From assembly GCA_036267155.1 (NCBI GenBank), contig DATAWP010000062.1, positions 1-64,000 on the forward strand: a stretch of 64,000 nt of DNA. The letters run 5' to 3'. The DNA is from PALSA-1353 sp036267155 (GTDB lineage: Bacteria; Planctomycetota; Phycisphaerae; Tepidisphaerales; Tepidisphaeraceae). A program made the translations under genes and the position numbers. Below, one piece after another: positions 24,321 through 33,426 of the stretch. Under the pieces are notes generated by a model. It searched no databases. It had not been told where the DNA came from and saw nothing but the letters and a program-made list of their open reading frames with translations. Numbering within the stretch: position 1 is the first letter of the stretch; each line of letters starts with the position of its first letter.

Positions 24321-25583
24321 ATGAAGATAGCGCATCTTGCCCTGCCGACTTTAGCGTTGTGGGCCATCACCGGTGTACTGGTTTTTTCCGGCGCGGAATT
24401 CGGTTATTATTTCCTACTACCGCCGGGATACCATGCCGGTCCGTTTCTTGATTTCCTCGCGCAAGTGGATGGCCAATTCTACAAGGAAATCGCGGAATCT
24501 GGTTATTCATATGACGAGCAAACGTTTTCGAACGTAGCATTTTTCCCTGCGTTTCCTCTATCCGCTCGGTGGCTTTCCCGCGCAACGGGGCTAGGAACAG
24601 TATGCTCGCTTTTGGTAGTTTCTAACGGCTGCTGCCTTGCCGCTTTTCTATTGATGGCGAGTTATACTCGACATCGCACTCGGGCGTGGGCAACTGCGGA
24701 GCGTGTGTCGAAACTGAAGGGCACGATCGATGAGGCTTTGCTTGAAAGACAACCTGCTATCTCTTCTGAAGTAACTACCCATACGTTGTTGGCGATGTGC
24801 TTGGTGCCGATGACATTTTTTTTTCGGATGCCATATAGCGAGGCGATGTTCTTAGCCATAGCAATTCTAACCCTTTACGCAATCGTCCTGAATTGGCCTT
24901 TAGTAGTTGTCGCTTTCTTTGCTGGGCTAGCTACTTCGGTTCGTCCAGTTGCAATAGCTCTTGTGCTACCAGTTATGTGGTATGCCTGGGTCACTTCCCG
25001 ATCCAAATGGCATGCAGTCGGCCGATTTAGCTATGCGGTGCCGCTAGCCTCCTGGGGCCTGGCGGCGTACATGATGTTTCTTTATCTGAGGTTCGGGCAA
25101 CCGTTGGCCTTTGCACATACACAATTAAATCAACACATGCGGCCCCCGGCTGCGAGCGCCGACAGAGTGCTTTCTTTGCTATCGTGGTCTCCTATTTATG
25201 ACGCCTACAATCCGGCGTCACCCGGATACTGGCGAGCTCTACATAACTCTCCAAGTCGTATCTTCAGCATGCAATTTTTCAATCCGATTTATTGGGTCGC
25301 GACTGTCCTGCTAGTTGCTTGGGGAAAATGGAAAAGATGGATGTCGGCATACGAAGTGCTGTTGTCAATTCCCCTTCTGGCGATTCCCTATTTGACACTG
25401 GGTTATGAAGTACGGATGAACTCACAAGCGCGATATGCGACAGCTGTATTCCCAGTATACATCGTTTTAGGACGAATCTTCGCTAGGATGCCGTGGGTGA
25501 TATCCGTTGCGATCTTCGCGCTTTTTGGGTTTTTATTGGGTGTATATACCGCATTGTTCGTCACAGACCATGCGTTTCTCTAG
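24321..25583 (+). CDS. GT-C type integral membrane glycosyltransferase (PIG-V/mannosyltransferase-like)
   Basis: 420 residues with about nine to ten membrane helices. The extracytoplasmic loop after helix 1 contains FLDFLAQVDGQFYKEIAESGY, matching the acidic loop of GT-C/PIG-V-like enzymes (D then Y), followed by VAFFPAFPLSARW. Late helices contain PYLTLGYEVRMNSQARYATAVFP, the usual conserved R-Y-x-x-x-x-F-P region. It would transfer a sugar from a polyprenyl-phosphate donor outside the membrane; the acceptor is unknown. The start is set at the ATG beginning MKIAHLALP, before helix 1. Confidence 0.78.
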   Translation: MKIAHLALPTLALWAITGVLVFSGAEFGYYFLLPPGYHAGPFLDFLAQVDGQFYKEIAESGYSYDEQTFSNVAFFPAFPLSARWLSRATGLGTVCSLLVVSNGCCLAAFLLMASYTRHRTRAWATAERVSKLKGTIDEALLERQPAISSEVTTHTLLAMCLVPMTFFFRMPYSEAMFLAIAILTLYAIVLNWPLVVVAFFAGLATSVRPVAIALVLPVMWYAWVTSRSKWHAVGRFSYAVPLASWGLAAYMMFLYLRFGQPLAFAHTQLNQHMRPPAASADRVLSLLSWSPIYDAYNPASPGYWRALHNSPSRIFSMQFFNPIYWVATVLLVAWGKWKRWMSAYEVLLSIPLLAIPYLTLGYEVRMNSQARYATAVFPVYIVLGRIFARMPWVISVAIFALFGFLLGVYTALFVTDHAFL

Positions 25584-25800
25584 GATTCCGACTGGTTCTC
25601 TTGCTATGCGTAATGTTTCGGTAATTGTCATCCAGCCAAGAACGGTAGCGAACTTGGCTGGGAGGCGGCAACGCCAGATCGACGTTGCACTGAATCGATG
25701 TGATTGCTGATGAACGAAGGACAATGTTCAGTATCATATGCCTAAATGTCGTCGCAGCTTCTACTTATTCAGCAGAATGGCCAGGAAGGGGTTAGAAGCC

Positions 25801-27270
25801 ATGAATGATGGAGGAAAGGTTTTGATTATTGGGGCGGGCCCTGCCGGGCTTACGGCAGCGTATGAGCTTACTAAGCATGGGATTATTGGCACGATTATCG
25901 AATCGGATTCGGGTATTGGGGGCCTAGCGCGCACGATCGAATTTGGAGGATACCGTTTTGACATCGGTGCGCACCGCTTTTTCACTAAGGTTCCCGAGAT
26001 AGATAAGTTATGGGAAGAAATGCTCGGCGAACCGCTGGTGAAGCTACCGCGCCTCACTCGGATTCTTTACGGCGGCAAGTTCTACGACTATCCACTTAAA
26101 GCGGGCAACGCGCTCAAGAACATGGGCGTGTTGCAAGCCACCGAATGTCTCCTGAGCTACCTCAAGGCCCGATTGCGGCCTAACCGAAATCCGGCCAACT
26201 TTGAGCAGTGGGTCACAAATCAGTTCGGCGTCAGGCTTTTCAATATGTTTTTCAAGAGCTATACCGAGAAGGTATGGGGCTGCTCATGCACGGAAATTGG
26301 AGCGGATTGGGCATCCCAACGGATTAAGGGCCTGAACCTGGGAGAGGCTGTTCGCCATGCGCTGTTTGGGCAGAGAAAAGGCGACGCAGTGAGGACGTTG
26401 GTTGATGAATTCAAATATCCGCGCCTCGGACCTGGCCAGCTTTGGGAGGCGTGCGCAAGGACCATCCAAAATAAAGGCTGGACCATCAATATGCGAACGC
26501 GTGTGACAAGCGTGGATGTGGAGGACCGCCACATTGCGGCGATCCATGCGAAAAACCAGGATGGCGCGGAACTGCATTATCCGGCCGAACAAGTATTTTC
26601 TTCCATGCCTCTGCGCGAACTCCTGCTTTGGATGAAGCCGCGTCCGCCCGACGAGGTGATTAAGGCGGCGACGAGTCTGGGTTATCGCGATTTTCTGGTT
26701 GTCGCGCTGGTGCTCGACAAAACAGGCGCGTTTCCCGACAACTGGATCTATGTTCATAGCCCGAATGTTCGCGTGGGGCGAATCGACAACTTCGCAAACT
26801 GGACGAAGGAAATGACCCCCGACACAGATACCTGTTGTCTTGCCATGGAATATTTTGTCTTCGAGAATGACGAACTATGGAACAGTCCCGATGCGGAATT
26901 AATCAAGTTGGCCTATCGAGAACTGGGCGAGATTGGTCTAGCTACGGCTCCGCTTATCAAGGGCTATGTCGTTCGCATGCCAAAGGCCTACCCTGTCTAT
27001 GATCCGGGATATAAGGAACGGCTCGACGTGATCCGCCATTGGCTAGGGAAAAATATCCTCAACCTTCACTGTATGGGGCGGAATGGCCAGCATCGGTACA
27101 ATAATCAGGACCATTCGATGGCCACGGCATTGATCGCCGCTCGGAACGTGGCGCTTGGACAGAGCCGCGACCCGTGGGCAGTCAACGAAGATGCCGAATA
27201 CCACGAGATCGCCAAGACGGAGCGCCAAACTCCGTTGACACCGGCTGTCGCGCTGGCGTCCGAAGCCTGA
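25801..27270 (+). CDS. FAD-dependent oxidoreductase, UDP-galactopyranose-mutase/protoporphyrinogen-oxidase-like
   Basis: 489 residues. The FAD-binding motif is VLIIGAGPAGLTAAYEL (GAGPAG 11-16), followed by GGLARTIEFGGYRFDIGAHRFF, characteristic of UGM-like NAD(P)-binding amine-oxidase folds. A late FAD loop, MGRNGQHRYNNQDHSM, closes the fold. Family members act on nucleotide sugars or in cell-surface glycan synthesis. Position after a GT-C transferase fits that. AGGAAGGGG lies ~10 nt upstream of the chosen ATG; in-frame ATGs further upstream lack the Rossmann context. Confidence 0.85.
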   Translation: MNDGGKVLIIGAGPAGLTAAYELTKHGIIGTIIESDSGIGGLARTIEFGGYRFDIGAHRFFTKVPEIDKLWEEMLGEPLVKLPRLTRILYGGKFYDYPLKAGNALKNMGVLQATECLLSYLKARLRPNRNPANFEQWVTNQFGVRLFNMFFKSYTEKVWGCSCTEIGADWASQRIKGLNLGEAVRHALFGQRKGDAVRTLVDEFKYPRLGPGQLWEACARTIQNKGWTINMRTRVTSVDVEDRHIAAIHAKNQDGAELHYPAEQVFSSMPLRELLLWMKPRPPDEVIKAATSLGYRDFLVVALVLDKTGAFPDNWIYVHSPNVRVGRIDNFANWTKEMTPDTDTCCLAMEYFVFENDELWNSPDAELIKLAYRELGEIGLATAPLIKGYVVRMPKAYPVYDPGYKERLDVIRHWLGKNILNLHCMGRNGQHRYNNQDHSMATALIAARNVALGQSRDPWAVNEDAEYHEIAKTERQTPLTPAVALASEA

Positions 27271-27313
27271 TCAGAGGTGCGTGGCGGCGTTCAAATTATC
27301 GCGGCGACGAGGC

Positions 27314-28663
27314 TCATGCCGCGGCGTTGCGGTACTTGGCCTGATTGGCCACGGCGCCGGGCGCGAAGGTTTCAGGCTTCACGACCAATCCCGCGGCCTC
27401 GAATCTGTTCATGAACTGCGGCCGCAGGCCCATCGGCATCAGGCTACCCTTCACTTCCGCTCCCGCGGCCGTCGGGATTTCCTTGAACCGGAACAACTCC
27501 TGCATCAGCACCTTGTCGCCTTCCATGCCGGCGATCTCCGTCACGTGCGTCACCTTTCTCGATCCATCGCGCATGCGCGCCTGATGCACCAGCAAATGGA
27601 TCGCCGAGCCCATCTGCTCGCGGATCACGCGTACCGGGAAGTCAATGCCGGCCATCAGCGCCATCGTCTCGATGCGCGAAATCGCGTCGCGCGGGCTGTT
27701 GGCGTGCAGCGTGGTCAACGATCCGTCGTGACCCGTGTTCATCGCCTGGAGCATGTCCAGCGCTTCGGCGCCGCGGCACTCACCGACCACGATCCGCTCC
27801 GGCCGCATACGCAGCGCGTTTCGCACCAGCTCGCGGATCGTCACCTCGGCGCCGGTGTCGGAGCCGGCCCGCTTGGCTTCCAATGTGATGACGTGGTCCT
27901 GATTCAGCTTCAGTTCCGCCGCATCCTCGATGGTGACAATGCGCTCGTCTTCGCCGATGCAACTGGACAGCACGTTCAGCAGCGTCGTTTTGCCCGAGCC
28001 CGTGCCGCCGCACACAACGATGTTCAGCCGCGCCTGCACGCAGGACTTGAGGAAATCGGCCACCGACTGCGTCAGCGAGCCGAATTTGACCAGGTCCTCC
28101 ATCACCAGGCGTTTGCGGCTGAATTTCCGGATCGTGATGCACGGCCCGCCGATCGCCACCGGCGGGATCACCACGTTCACGCGCGACCCATCGGGAAGGC
28201 GCGCATCCACCAGCGGATTGTTTCCATCCAGATGCTTGCCCAGCGGCTGCATAATGCGGTCAATGATGCGCTGGACGTGCGCGTCATCGTCGAAAGTGAT
28301 CGTCGTCCGGGCCGGCTTGCCGTTGCGCTCGACGTATACGCGGTCGGCGCGGTTCACCATCACTTCGGTCACGGTCGGATCGTCCAGCAGCGGCTGGATC
28401 GGACCAAAGCCGAACAAATCGTTGATCACGTCGCGCAACATCTCCTCGCGCACGGCATCCGGAAGCGCGGCGTCCTCCCCGCGCAGTGCGCGCGGAAGCT
28501 CCTCTTCAATCACGCGCCGAGTCGTTGCATCGCGCGCCGCATCGCCCGTGGTCTGTGCTTGCTTGGAAAACTGCTCAACCAAACGCCGCCGGGTCTTGCG
28601 ACTTTGATCACTTTGTTGCGTTGCCCCCTGGGAAGTTGACGTATCGGTAATGGCATCAGGCAT
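27314..28663 (-). CDS. cpaF: CpaF/TadA-type secretion ATPase
   Basis: 449 residues. N-terminal region with FGFGPIQPLLDDPTVTEVMVN, typical of CpaF, then RLPDGSRVNVVIPP and the ATPase core: Walker A GGTGSGKTTLLN, the Asp-box IVTIEDAAEL and MRPERIVVGECRG, and the His box TTLHANSP. It would power Flp/Tad pilus assembly. It is solitary here; no TadB, TadC or Flp pilin is adjacent, unlike normal tad loci. AAGGA lies just before the ATG. The ATG encodes MPDAITDTST; an upstream in-frame ATG at 28705 is less likely. Confidence 0.93.
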   Translation of the reverse strand: MPDAITDTSTSQGATQQSDQSRKTRRRLVEQFSKQAQTTGDAARDATTRRVIEEELPRALRGEDAALPDAVREEMLRDVINDLFGFGPIQPLLDDPTVTEVMVNRADRVYVERNGKPARTTITFDDDAHVQRIIDRIMQPLGKHLDGNNPLVDARLPDGSRVNVVIPPVAIGGPCITIRKFSRKRLVMEDLVKFGSLTQSVADFLKSCVQARLNIVVCGGTGSGKTTLLNVLSSCIGEDERIVTIEDAAELKLNQDHVITLEAKRAGSDTGAEVTIRELVRNALRMRPERIVVGECRGAEALDMLQAMNTGHDGSLTTLHANSPRDAISRIETMALMAGIDFPVRVIREQMGSAIHLLVHQARMRDGSRKVTHVTEIAGMEGDKVLMQELFRFKEIPTAAGAEVKGSLMPMGLRPQFMNRFEAAGLVVKPETFAPGAVANQAKYRNAAA

Positions 28664-28798
28664 AATCCTTCTTATCGGCAGGCTTCGCCCCATCTGTAAT
28701 ACCACCGAGCTGGACGTTCGACTTATCAGACGTGAACTCGCGATCCCGTTCTTTTTTTAGCGCTGCCCGCCGCGGTAACCCTCGGTATTTTCCAATCC

Positions 28799-28948
28799 AT
28801 GATCCGAAAGCTCGGCTCGGGACAATTTCGGCTCTATTCCCGCAAAAAGAACCCCAAAACCGGCAAGCGGCGAAATCTGGGCACGTTTTCAAGTCTGAGG
28901 GCCGCCAAAAAACACGAGCGGGCCGTCCAGTTCTTCAAACGGCATTGA
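28799..28948 (+). CDS. 49-residue basic protein, AP2/arm-DNA-binding-like
   Basis: Short gene from ATG 28799 to TGA 28946-28948 in the gap between convergently placed neighbours. The protein starts MIRKLGSGQFRLYSRKKNP and continues KTGKRRNLGTFSSLRAAKKHERAVQFFKR. The pattern strand-strand-strand-helix with many basic residues resembles the three-stranded arm/AP2-like DNA-binding modules at integrase N-termini. I recall closely similar stand-alone small proteins in diverse bacteria, which argues for a real gene of unknown role. Confidence 0.7.
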   Translation: MIRKLGSGQFRLYSRKKNPKTGKRRNLGTFSSLRAAKKHERAVQFFKRH

Positions 28949-28950
28949 TT

Positions 28951-29910
28951 TTACGGCCGGGTGGTCGGAAGGATGTGAACGGGGGAACTCTCGAAGCAGC
29001 GGTCAAAAAAATCGTAAACCCTGTGCAGGTCTTCACGGCTCTTGAACCACCCATTGCCATGCCCCGCGTGGGCAAGAACGATCAGCGTCACGGGCGCTCC
29101 CGCTTTTCGCAATCGCTCAAAAAGGATCTGGCTTTGGCGAGCGGGCACCACCACATCCCGATCTCCGTGCATGATTAAAAACGGCACCGCGGCGCATCGT
29201 CCCGCCTGCTCGGCGGGGCTGGCGAATCTCGCGGCCATGGAATTCGCGGAAAGAATGCCGCCCAAAAATTGGCTCACCACCGTCGCCCCCGATCCGCTGA
29301 GGTCTTTCCACTGAAGAAAGTCCGATGGGCCGAACCAATCGCACACCGCCTGCACGTTGCTGGAAACGCCCAGCGGTCCTTCCAATCCCTCGTATTCCTT
29401 CAGACCGTTGGTCGTGCCGAGCAGCGCCGCGAGTTGTCCGCCGGCCGAGCAGCCCCAAACCCCGATGCGGGTCGGATCGGCGTCAAATTGCCTGGCGTGC
29501 GCCCGCAAAAATCGGATCGCGGCCTTGCAGTCATAAATCTGTGCCGGGAACACCGCCTCGCGCGACAGGCGATAATCGATGCTCGCCACCACGTATCCGT
29601 GCAACAGCAATCCCAGCCCCGGTGGGAACGATTTGTCTCCGCTGTTCCAGCCGCCGCCGTGAATCCAGACCATCAGCGGCCGCGGCGCCGTCGCCTTGTC
29701 CGGAAGATAAACATCCAGTGTTTGCGACCGGCTGCCGCGCGCCAAGTACGGCAGGTCGCGAACGACATGAAATCCCACGGGAATCCATTGGCGAAAAGCA
29801 GATTTGCTCGGCTGCGTGGCCGGCCGGATCATGCTCGCCCCGGCCGGCATTGCCGAAAATGCGGCTACACACAGCCAGACCCAGCCAATTAACGTCGCCC
29901 TTAATTCCAT
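28951..29910 (-). CDS. Secreted alpha/beta-hydrolase (esterase, BD-FAE/lipase-like)
   Basis: 319 residues with a signal peptide (LIGWVWLCVAAFSAMPAGA). HGGGWNSGD is the oxyanion motif, GCSAGGQ the nucleophile elbow (serine), and GDRDVVVPARQ and HAGHGNGW carry the acid and histidine. The family deacylates esters; some members are carbohydrate feruloyl or acetyl esterases, which would suit the nearby glycosidases. Starts further upstream are in frame, but this one gives a normal signal peptide. A second, unrelated hydrolase of the same fold is at 45.4 kb. Confidence 0.85.
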   Translation of the reverse strand: MELRATLIGWVWLCVAAFSAMPAGASMIRPATQPSKSAFRQWIPVGFHVVRDLPYLARGSRSQTLDVYLPDKATAPRPLMVWIHGGGWNSGDKSFPPGLGLLLHGYVVASIDYRLSREAVFPAQIYDCKAAIRFLRAHARQFDADPTRIGVWGCSAGGQLAALLGTTNGLKEYEGLEGPLGVSSNVQAVCDWFGPSDFLQWKDLSGSGATVVSQFLGGILSANSMAARFASPAEQAGRCAAVPFLIMHGDRDVVVPARQSQILFERLRKAGAPVTLIVLAHAGHGNGWFKSREDLHRVYDFFDRCFESSPVHILPTTRP

Positions 29911-29999
29911 AATATTCCGCGCCGGAAAGTGAGTTGCCATTATACTGTAGACAGAGGATTTCACCTATTGGTTGCGGAAAATCGGATTGGGCTGAGGTG

Positions 30000-30139
30000 T
30001 AGCGCATGATTCGGGTACGCATTACTTTTAGCCGGCCCGCTTGTGGGCCGCGTTGACGAGAAATGGATCAGCCGCCACAAAACGCGGCCCGCAAGCGGGC
30101 CGGCTAAAACGATTGATGCGTACCCGAATCGTGCGTTAC
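30000..30139. repeat. Long near-perfect inverted repeat (family F, MITE/REP-like)
   Basis: Arms 30000-30054 and 30081-30139 are almost complementary over ~55 nt with a 26-nt centre. The inner 25 nt (AGCCGGCCCGCTTGTGGGCC... and its partner) differ at one base; outer parts share TTCGGGTACGCAT. Each arm also contains its own GGCCCGC/GCGGGCC hairpin. TTGGGCTGAGG flanks the element as a direct repeat (29986-29996 and 30144-30154). Confidence 0.85.
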
Positions 30140-30169
30140 GCCCTTGGGCTGAGGCTGGGAGCCTGGGAT

Positions 30170-30880
30170 ATGACCGCGAAGTCGATCAAAACCCAAATCG
30201 CTGCCGTGCTGCGGGAGTATGCGCGGCACGATCTCCGCACATCCCACATCGTGGTCGGCGCGATGATCGTCGTGGGAGCCCTTCTCAATCTCATCTTCAC
30301 ACACGGTTGGACGGTCTGGCCCTTCGTTTTGGCGTTTGGAATTCTCACCTACATCAACGAAGCCGCCGACCGCAACGGACAGGGAATCCCGCCGTTGCAG
30401 GTCTATGCATTTTTCGTCGGTGTGGGCGCTTTTTGGGTAGTCATCGTGCTCGTCATCAGCAGGATCAACCCCATCATCATGTTGATCGGAATCGCGGCCC
30501 TTCTTTACCGCGTCACCGAGGCGCTGCTCAGACAGCGCGAGCGAGATCGGCTGATCGCGTTCAGACGCACACAGGGTCTGTGCATCCATTGCGGCGAGAT
30601 GAACGAGCCCGACGCCGTCCTCTGCGAATCGTGCGGCGAAGAGCCGAATCCGGAGGATGCTATTCTGAAGCGAGTCGCCCAGATTTGTCGCACCCCCCAG
30701 GACATGGTCCGTGCGCGGGCCACGTTGATGCGTACCGCGGTCAGCACCTCGGCCGGCGCCAAGGAATCCGCCCTGCTCGCCCGCCACCGGACGGGAAAAG
30801 TCGCGGCAAAAAAAACCGAATTGCCCAAAGCCGCCAAGCTCGGCAACGCTTCGGGGTCTTCAAAGCGTAATCGCGGTTAG
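30170..30880 (+). CDS. Membrane protein with C-terminal zinc ribbon
   Basis: 236 residues. Three membrane helices (about 30-50, 52-70 and 90-125 in two spans) are followed by a cytoplasmic double CxxC, LCIHCGEMNEPDAVLCESCG, a zinc-ribbon motif, and a basic Lys/Ala-rich tail. GGGAG (30157-30161) lies 8 nt before the ATG. The function is unknown. The gene begins 30 nt after the long inverted repeat, so its leader contains that element. Confidence 0.7.
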   Translation: MTAKSIKTQIAAVLREYARHDLRTSHIVVGAMIVVGALLNLIFTHGWTVWPFVLAFGILTYINEAADRNGQGIPPLQVYAFFVGVGAFWVVIVLVISRINPIIMLIGIAALLYRVTEALLRQRERDRLIAFRRTQGLCIHCGEMNEPDAVLCESCGEEPNPEDAILKRVAQICRTPQDMVRARATLMRTAVSTSAGAKESALLARHRTGKVAAKKTELPKAAKLGNASGSSKRNRG

Positions 30881-31000
30881 GGTTTGGAGCTGCATCCCTT
30901 GAAGAAGATGGAGATCGGTCACGATCTTCGTGGAGAAGAGTCTCGTTGCGCGAATAAACTGTAGAAAGTCTCCGACCGAGTTTGTACGATAAGGATTAGC

Positions 31001-32461
31001 ATGGACGCTGCGTTCAGTCACACGCGAATGGATTCGCCGACAGATCGGGTATCGCCCCTTTCGGGCACTCGGCAGCCTTGCGCCGCCGCCAGTCAATTCC
31101 GGGGCAAACGCGTGCATTTTATCGGAGTGGGCGGCAGCGGCATGAGCGGTCTGGCCCGGATGCTTCTCGATGACGGCGCGATCGTCTCCGGCTCCGAGCC
31201 TCGGCCGGGGCCGCAAACCTTCGAACTCATCCACCAGGGCGCAAAAATTACGCGGGATCAAATCGGTGAATTGCTCGATTCTAAAATTGATCTCGTCGTT
31301 CGTACCGCCGCGGTGCCCGATAACAATCGCGAGATGATCGCGGCCAATGCCCTGGGGCTGAAAGTCATCAAATATGCCCAGATGCTTGGCATGGTCATGG
31401 GGGAGCGATTCGGCGTCGCGGTGGCCGGCACGCACGGCAAGTCCACCACCTCCGCCATGATCGCCTTCGCCCTGCGGGAGTGCGGCGCCGACCCCAGCTT
31501 CGTGATCGGCGGCACGGCCCGGCAACTCGGCGGATCAAGCCATTCGGGCCGCGGAACCGCCTTTGTCGCCGAGGCGTGCGAATTCGACCGCAGCTTCCAC
31601 AACCTCCGGCCCAAGGTCGCGCTGATCACCAACATCGAATCGGACCATCTCGATTATTACAAGGACATCGATGAGATCGTCGGCAGCTTCCGCGACTTCG
31701 CCCGGCGGGTGCCGGCCGGCGGCGTCATCATCGCCAACGGCAAGGATCGCCACGTCATGCAGGCGCTCAGCGGACTCCCCACGCCGGTCGAATCGGTGTC
31801 GCTGGGCCGGGAATATATTTGGTCCACGCGCATTTTGGGGATTGACAACGGATGTTATCGCGGCGAAGTATCGTATCGAGATCGAGCTGTGGGAACGCTC
31901 CGCCTGGCGATCGCCGGAGAACACAACTTGATGAACGCGACGATGGCCACCGCGGCGTGCGCCGCCTGCGGGATCAATCCCGGCGATGCCATCGAATCGC
32001 TGTCCCGGTTTGACGGCGTGGATCGCCGCATGACCGTCATGGGCCGATATCACGGCGCGACGGTGGTGGATGATTACGGGCACCACCCCACCGAAATCCG
32101 CACGACGCTTAAGGCTCTGCGGGAGCGGTTTGATCCCCGCCGGTTGATCTGCATCTTTCAGCCGCATCAGCACAGCCGAACGCGATCTCTGCTGGAAGAC
32201 TTCGCCGCCAGTTTCGTGCTGGCCGATGTGACGATCGTGCCGGAAATCTATTTCGTTCGCGACAGCGAAGCCGAACGCCAGAGCGTCACCGCCGCCGACC
32301 TCGTGGAGCGAGTCAAGGCGAACGGCCAGAAGGCCGTGCACCTGCCGTCGTTTGGACAAATTGTTGAATACTTAAAACAACACGTGCGCGAGGATGATCT
32401 AATCGTGACGATGGGAGCGGGAAATATCTGGGAAATCGGGAGGGACTTAACTTCGGATTGA
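31001..32461 (+). CDS. murC: UDP-N-acetylmuramate--L-alanine ligase
   Basis: ATP-dependent addition of L-Ala to UDP-MurNAc in cytoplasmic peptidoglycan synthesis. 486 residues. VHFIGVGGSGMSGLARML (about 38-54) is the N-terminal Rossmann motif, GTHGKST (143-149) the P-loop, and VVDDYGHHPTEI and FQPHQHSRT are MurC signatures. The N-terminus is ~30 residues longer than usual, so a later start is possible. It opens the murC-murB-ddl-ftsQ group. Confidence 0.96.
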   Translation: MDAAFSHTRMDSPTDRVSPLSGTRQPCAAASQFRGKRVHFIGVGGSGMSGLARMLLDDGAIVSGSEPRPGPQTFELIHQGAKITRDQIGELLDSKIDLVVRTAAVPDNNREMIAANALGLKVIKYAQMLGMVMGERFGVAVAGTHGKSTTSAMIAFALRECGADPSFVIGGTARQLGGSSHSGRGTAFVAEACEFDRSFHNLRPKVALITNIESDHLDYYKDIDEIVGSFRDFARRVPAGGVIIANGKDRHVMQALSGLPTPVESVSLGREYIWSTRILGIDNGCYRGEVSYRDRAVGTLRLAIAGEHNLMNATMATAACAACGINPGDAIESLSRFDGVDRRMTVMGRYHGATVVDDYGHHPTEIRTTLKALRERFDPRRLICIFQPHQHSRTRSLLEDFAASFVLADVTIVPEIYFVRDSEAERQSVTAADLVERVKANGQKAVHLPSFGQIVEYLKQHVREDDLIVTMGAGNIWEIGRDLTSD

Positions 32462-32471
32462 GTCGTAACAC

Positions 32472-33368
32472 ATGCTAAAACTCTCGCACGCATTTTCCGG
32501 CCTGGAGGACATCGCCGAGCAGAACGCTCCGCTGGCGCGTTATACGTGGTATCGGATCGGCGGCCCGGCCCGCTGGTTCATCCGCCCAAAAACCGTTGAA
32601 CAACTCCAGGAAGCCGCCCGCCGCTGCGCGGAATCGAATATTCGCGCCTACGTCCTGGGGCTCGGAGCCAATCTTCTGGTCAGCGATGCCGGCGTGGACG
32701 GCGCGGTCTTCCGGTTCGACGCCGAATTCTGGCGCCGCGTCCAGGTCCGCAAGAAAAACCAGCTTGAAGTCGGCGCCGGCGCCGACATGCAGAAGCTTCT
32801 GCTCCGCACCATCCGCCAGGGCATGGCGGGGATTGAATGCCTGGCCGGCATCCCCGGCACCATCGGCGGCGGCATCCGCATGAACGCCGGGGGCAAATTT
32901 GGCGACATCGGCTCGGTCGTCCACTCCGTCGAATTGCTCGACGCGCACGGAAACCTCTACACCCGCCACAAGGACGAGTTGGTCTTCGACTATCGCAACA
33001 CCAACATTTCCGCCCCGTTCATTCTCAGCGCCACCCTGGAATTGGAACCGGAAGACCCCGAGCGAATTTTGCGCAAGACCAAGGAAATCTGGATGTACAA
33101 GCGCAACACCCAGCCCCTGAACACCAAGAACGCCGGATGTATCTTCAAAAATCCGCGCGGTCTCAGCGCCGGCGCGTTGATCGACCAGGCTGGCCTCAAG
33201 GGCATGCGCGTTGGCGGAGCCGAGGTGAGCGCCAAGCACGCCAATTTCATCATCGCCCATCCCGGCTGCACCGCCGACGATGTCCTGACGATGGTCAAGC
33301 TCATCCGCGAAAAGGTGTTCGACCGCAACCAGATTCATTTGGAAAGTGAAATCCGGATTTGGCCGTGA
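32472..33368 (+). CDS. murB: UDP-N-acetylenolpyruvoylglucosamine reductase
   Basis: FAD/NADPH enzyme completing UDP-MurNAc. 298 residues, type II MurB length. NAPLARYTWYRIGGPARWFI, GLGANLLVSDAGVDG, LAGIPGTIGGGIRMNAGGK and GAEVSAKHANFI (with the catalytic serine) are present. It starts 10 nt after murC, so the two are co-transcribed. Confidence 0.96.
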   Translation: MLKLSHAFSGLEDIAEQNAPLARYTWYRIGGPARWFIRPKTVEQLQEAARRCAESNIRAYVLGLGANLLVSDAGVDGAVFRFDAEFWRRVQVRKKNQLEVGAGADMQKLLLRTIRQGMAGIECLAGIPGTIGGGIRMNAGGKFGDIGSVVHSVELLDAHGNLYTRHKDELVFDYRNTNISAPFILSATLELEPEDPERILRKTKEIWMYKRNTQPLNTKNAGCIFKNPRGLSAGALIDQAGLKGMRVGGAEVSAKHANFIIAHPGCTADDVLTMVKLIREKVFDRNQIHLESEIRIWP

Positions 33369-33371
33369 GGA

Positions 33372-33408
33372 GATTGCCTATTGCCAATTGAGTTTTCAAT
33401 AGGCAATC
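33372..33408. repeat. Inverted repeat of family B (CTATTGCC), copy 2
   Basis: GATTGCCTATTG and CAATAGGCAATC form a perfect 12-bp stem with a 13-nt loop, 3 nt after the murB stop and 18 nt before the ddl start. Its words match copy 1 at 5128-5196. Confidence 0.85.
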
Positions 33409-33426
33409 AGACTTCCGGAGCAGTCC

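Noticed and set aside
27281..28639. 452-codon open frame on the + strand
   Set aside because: Exact antisense of cpaF; the protein is Arg/His-rich with no family pattern, while the minus strand carries full ATPase motifs.
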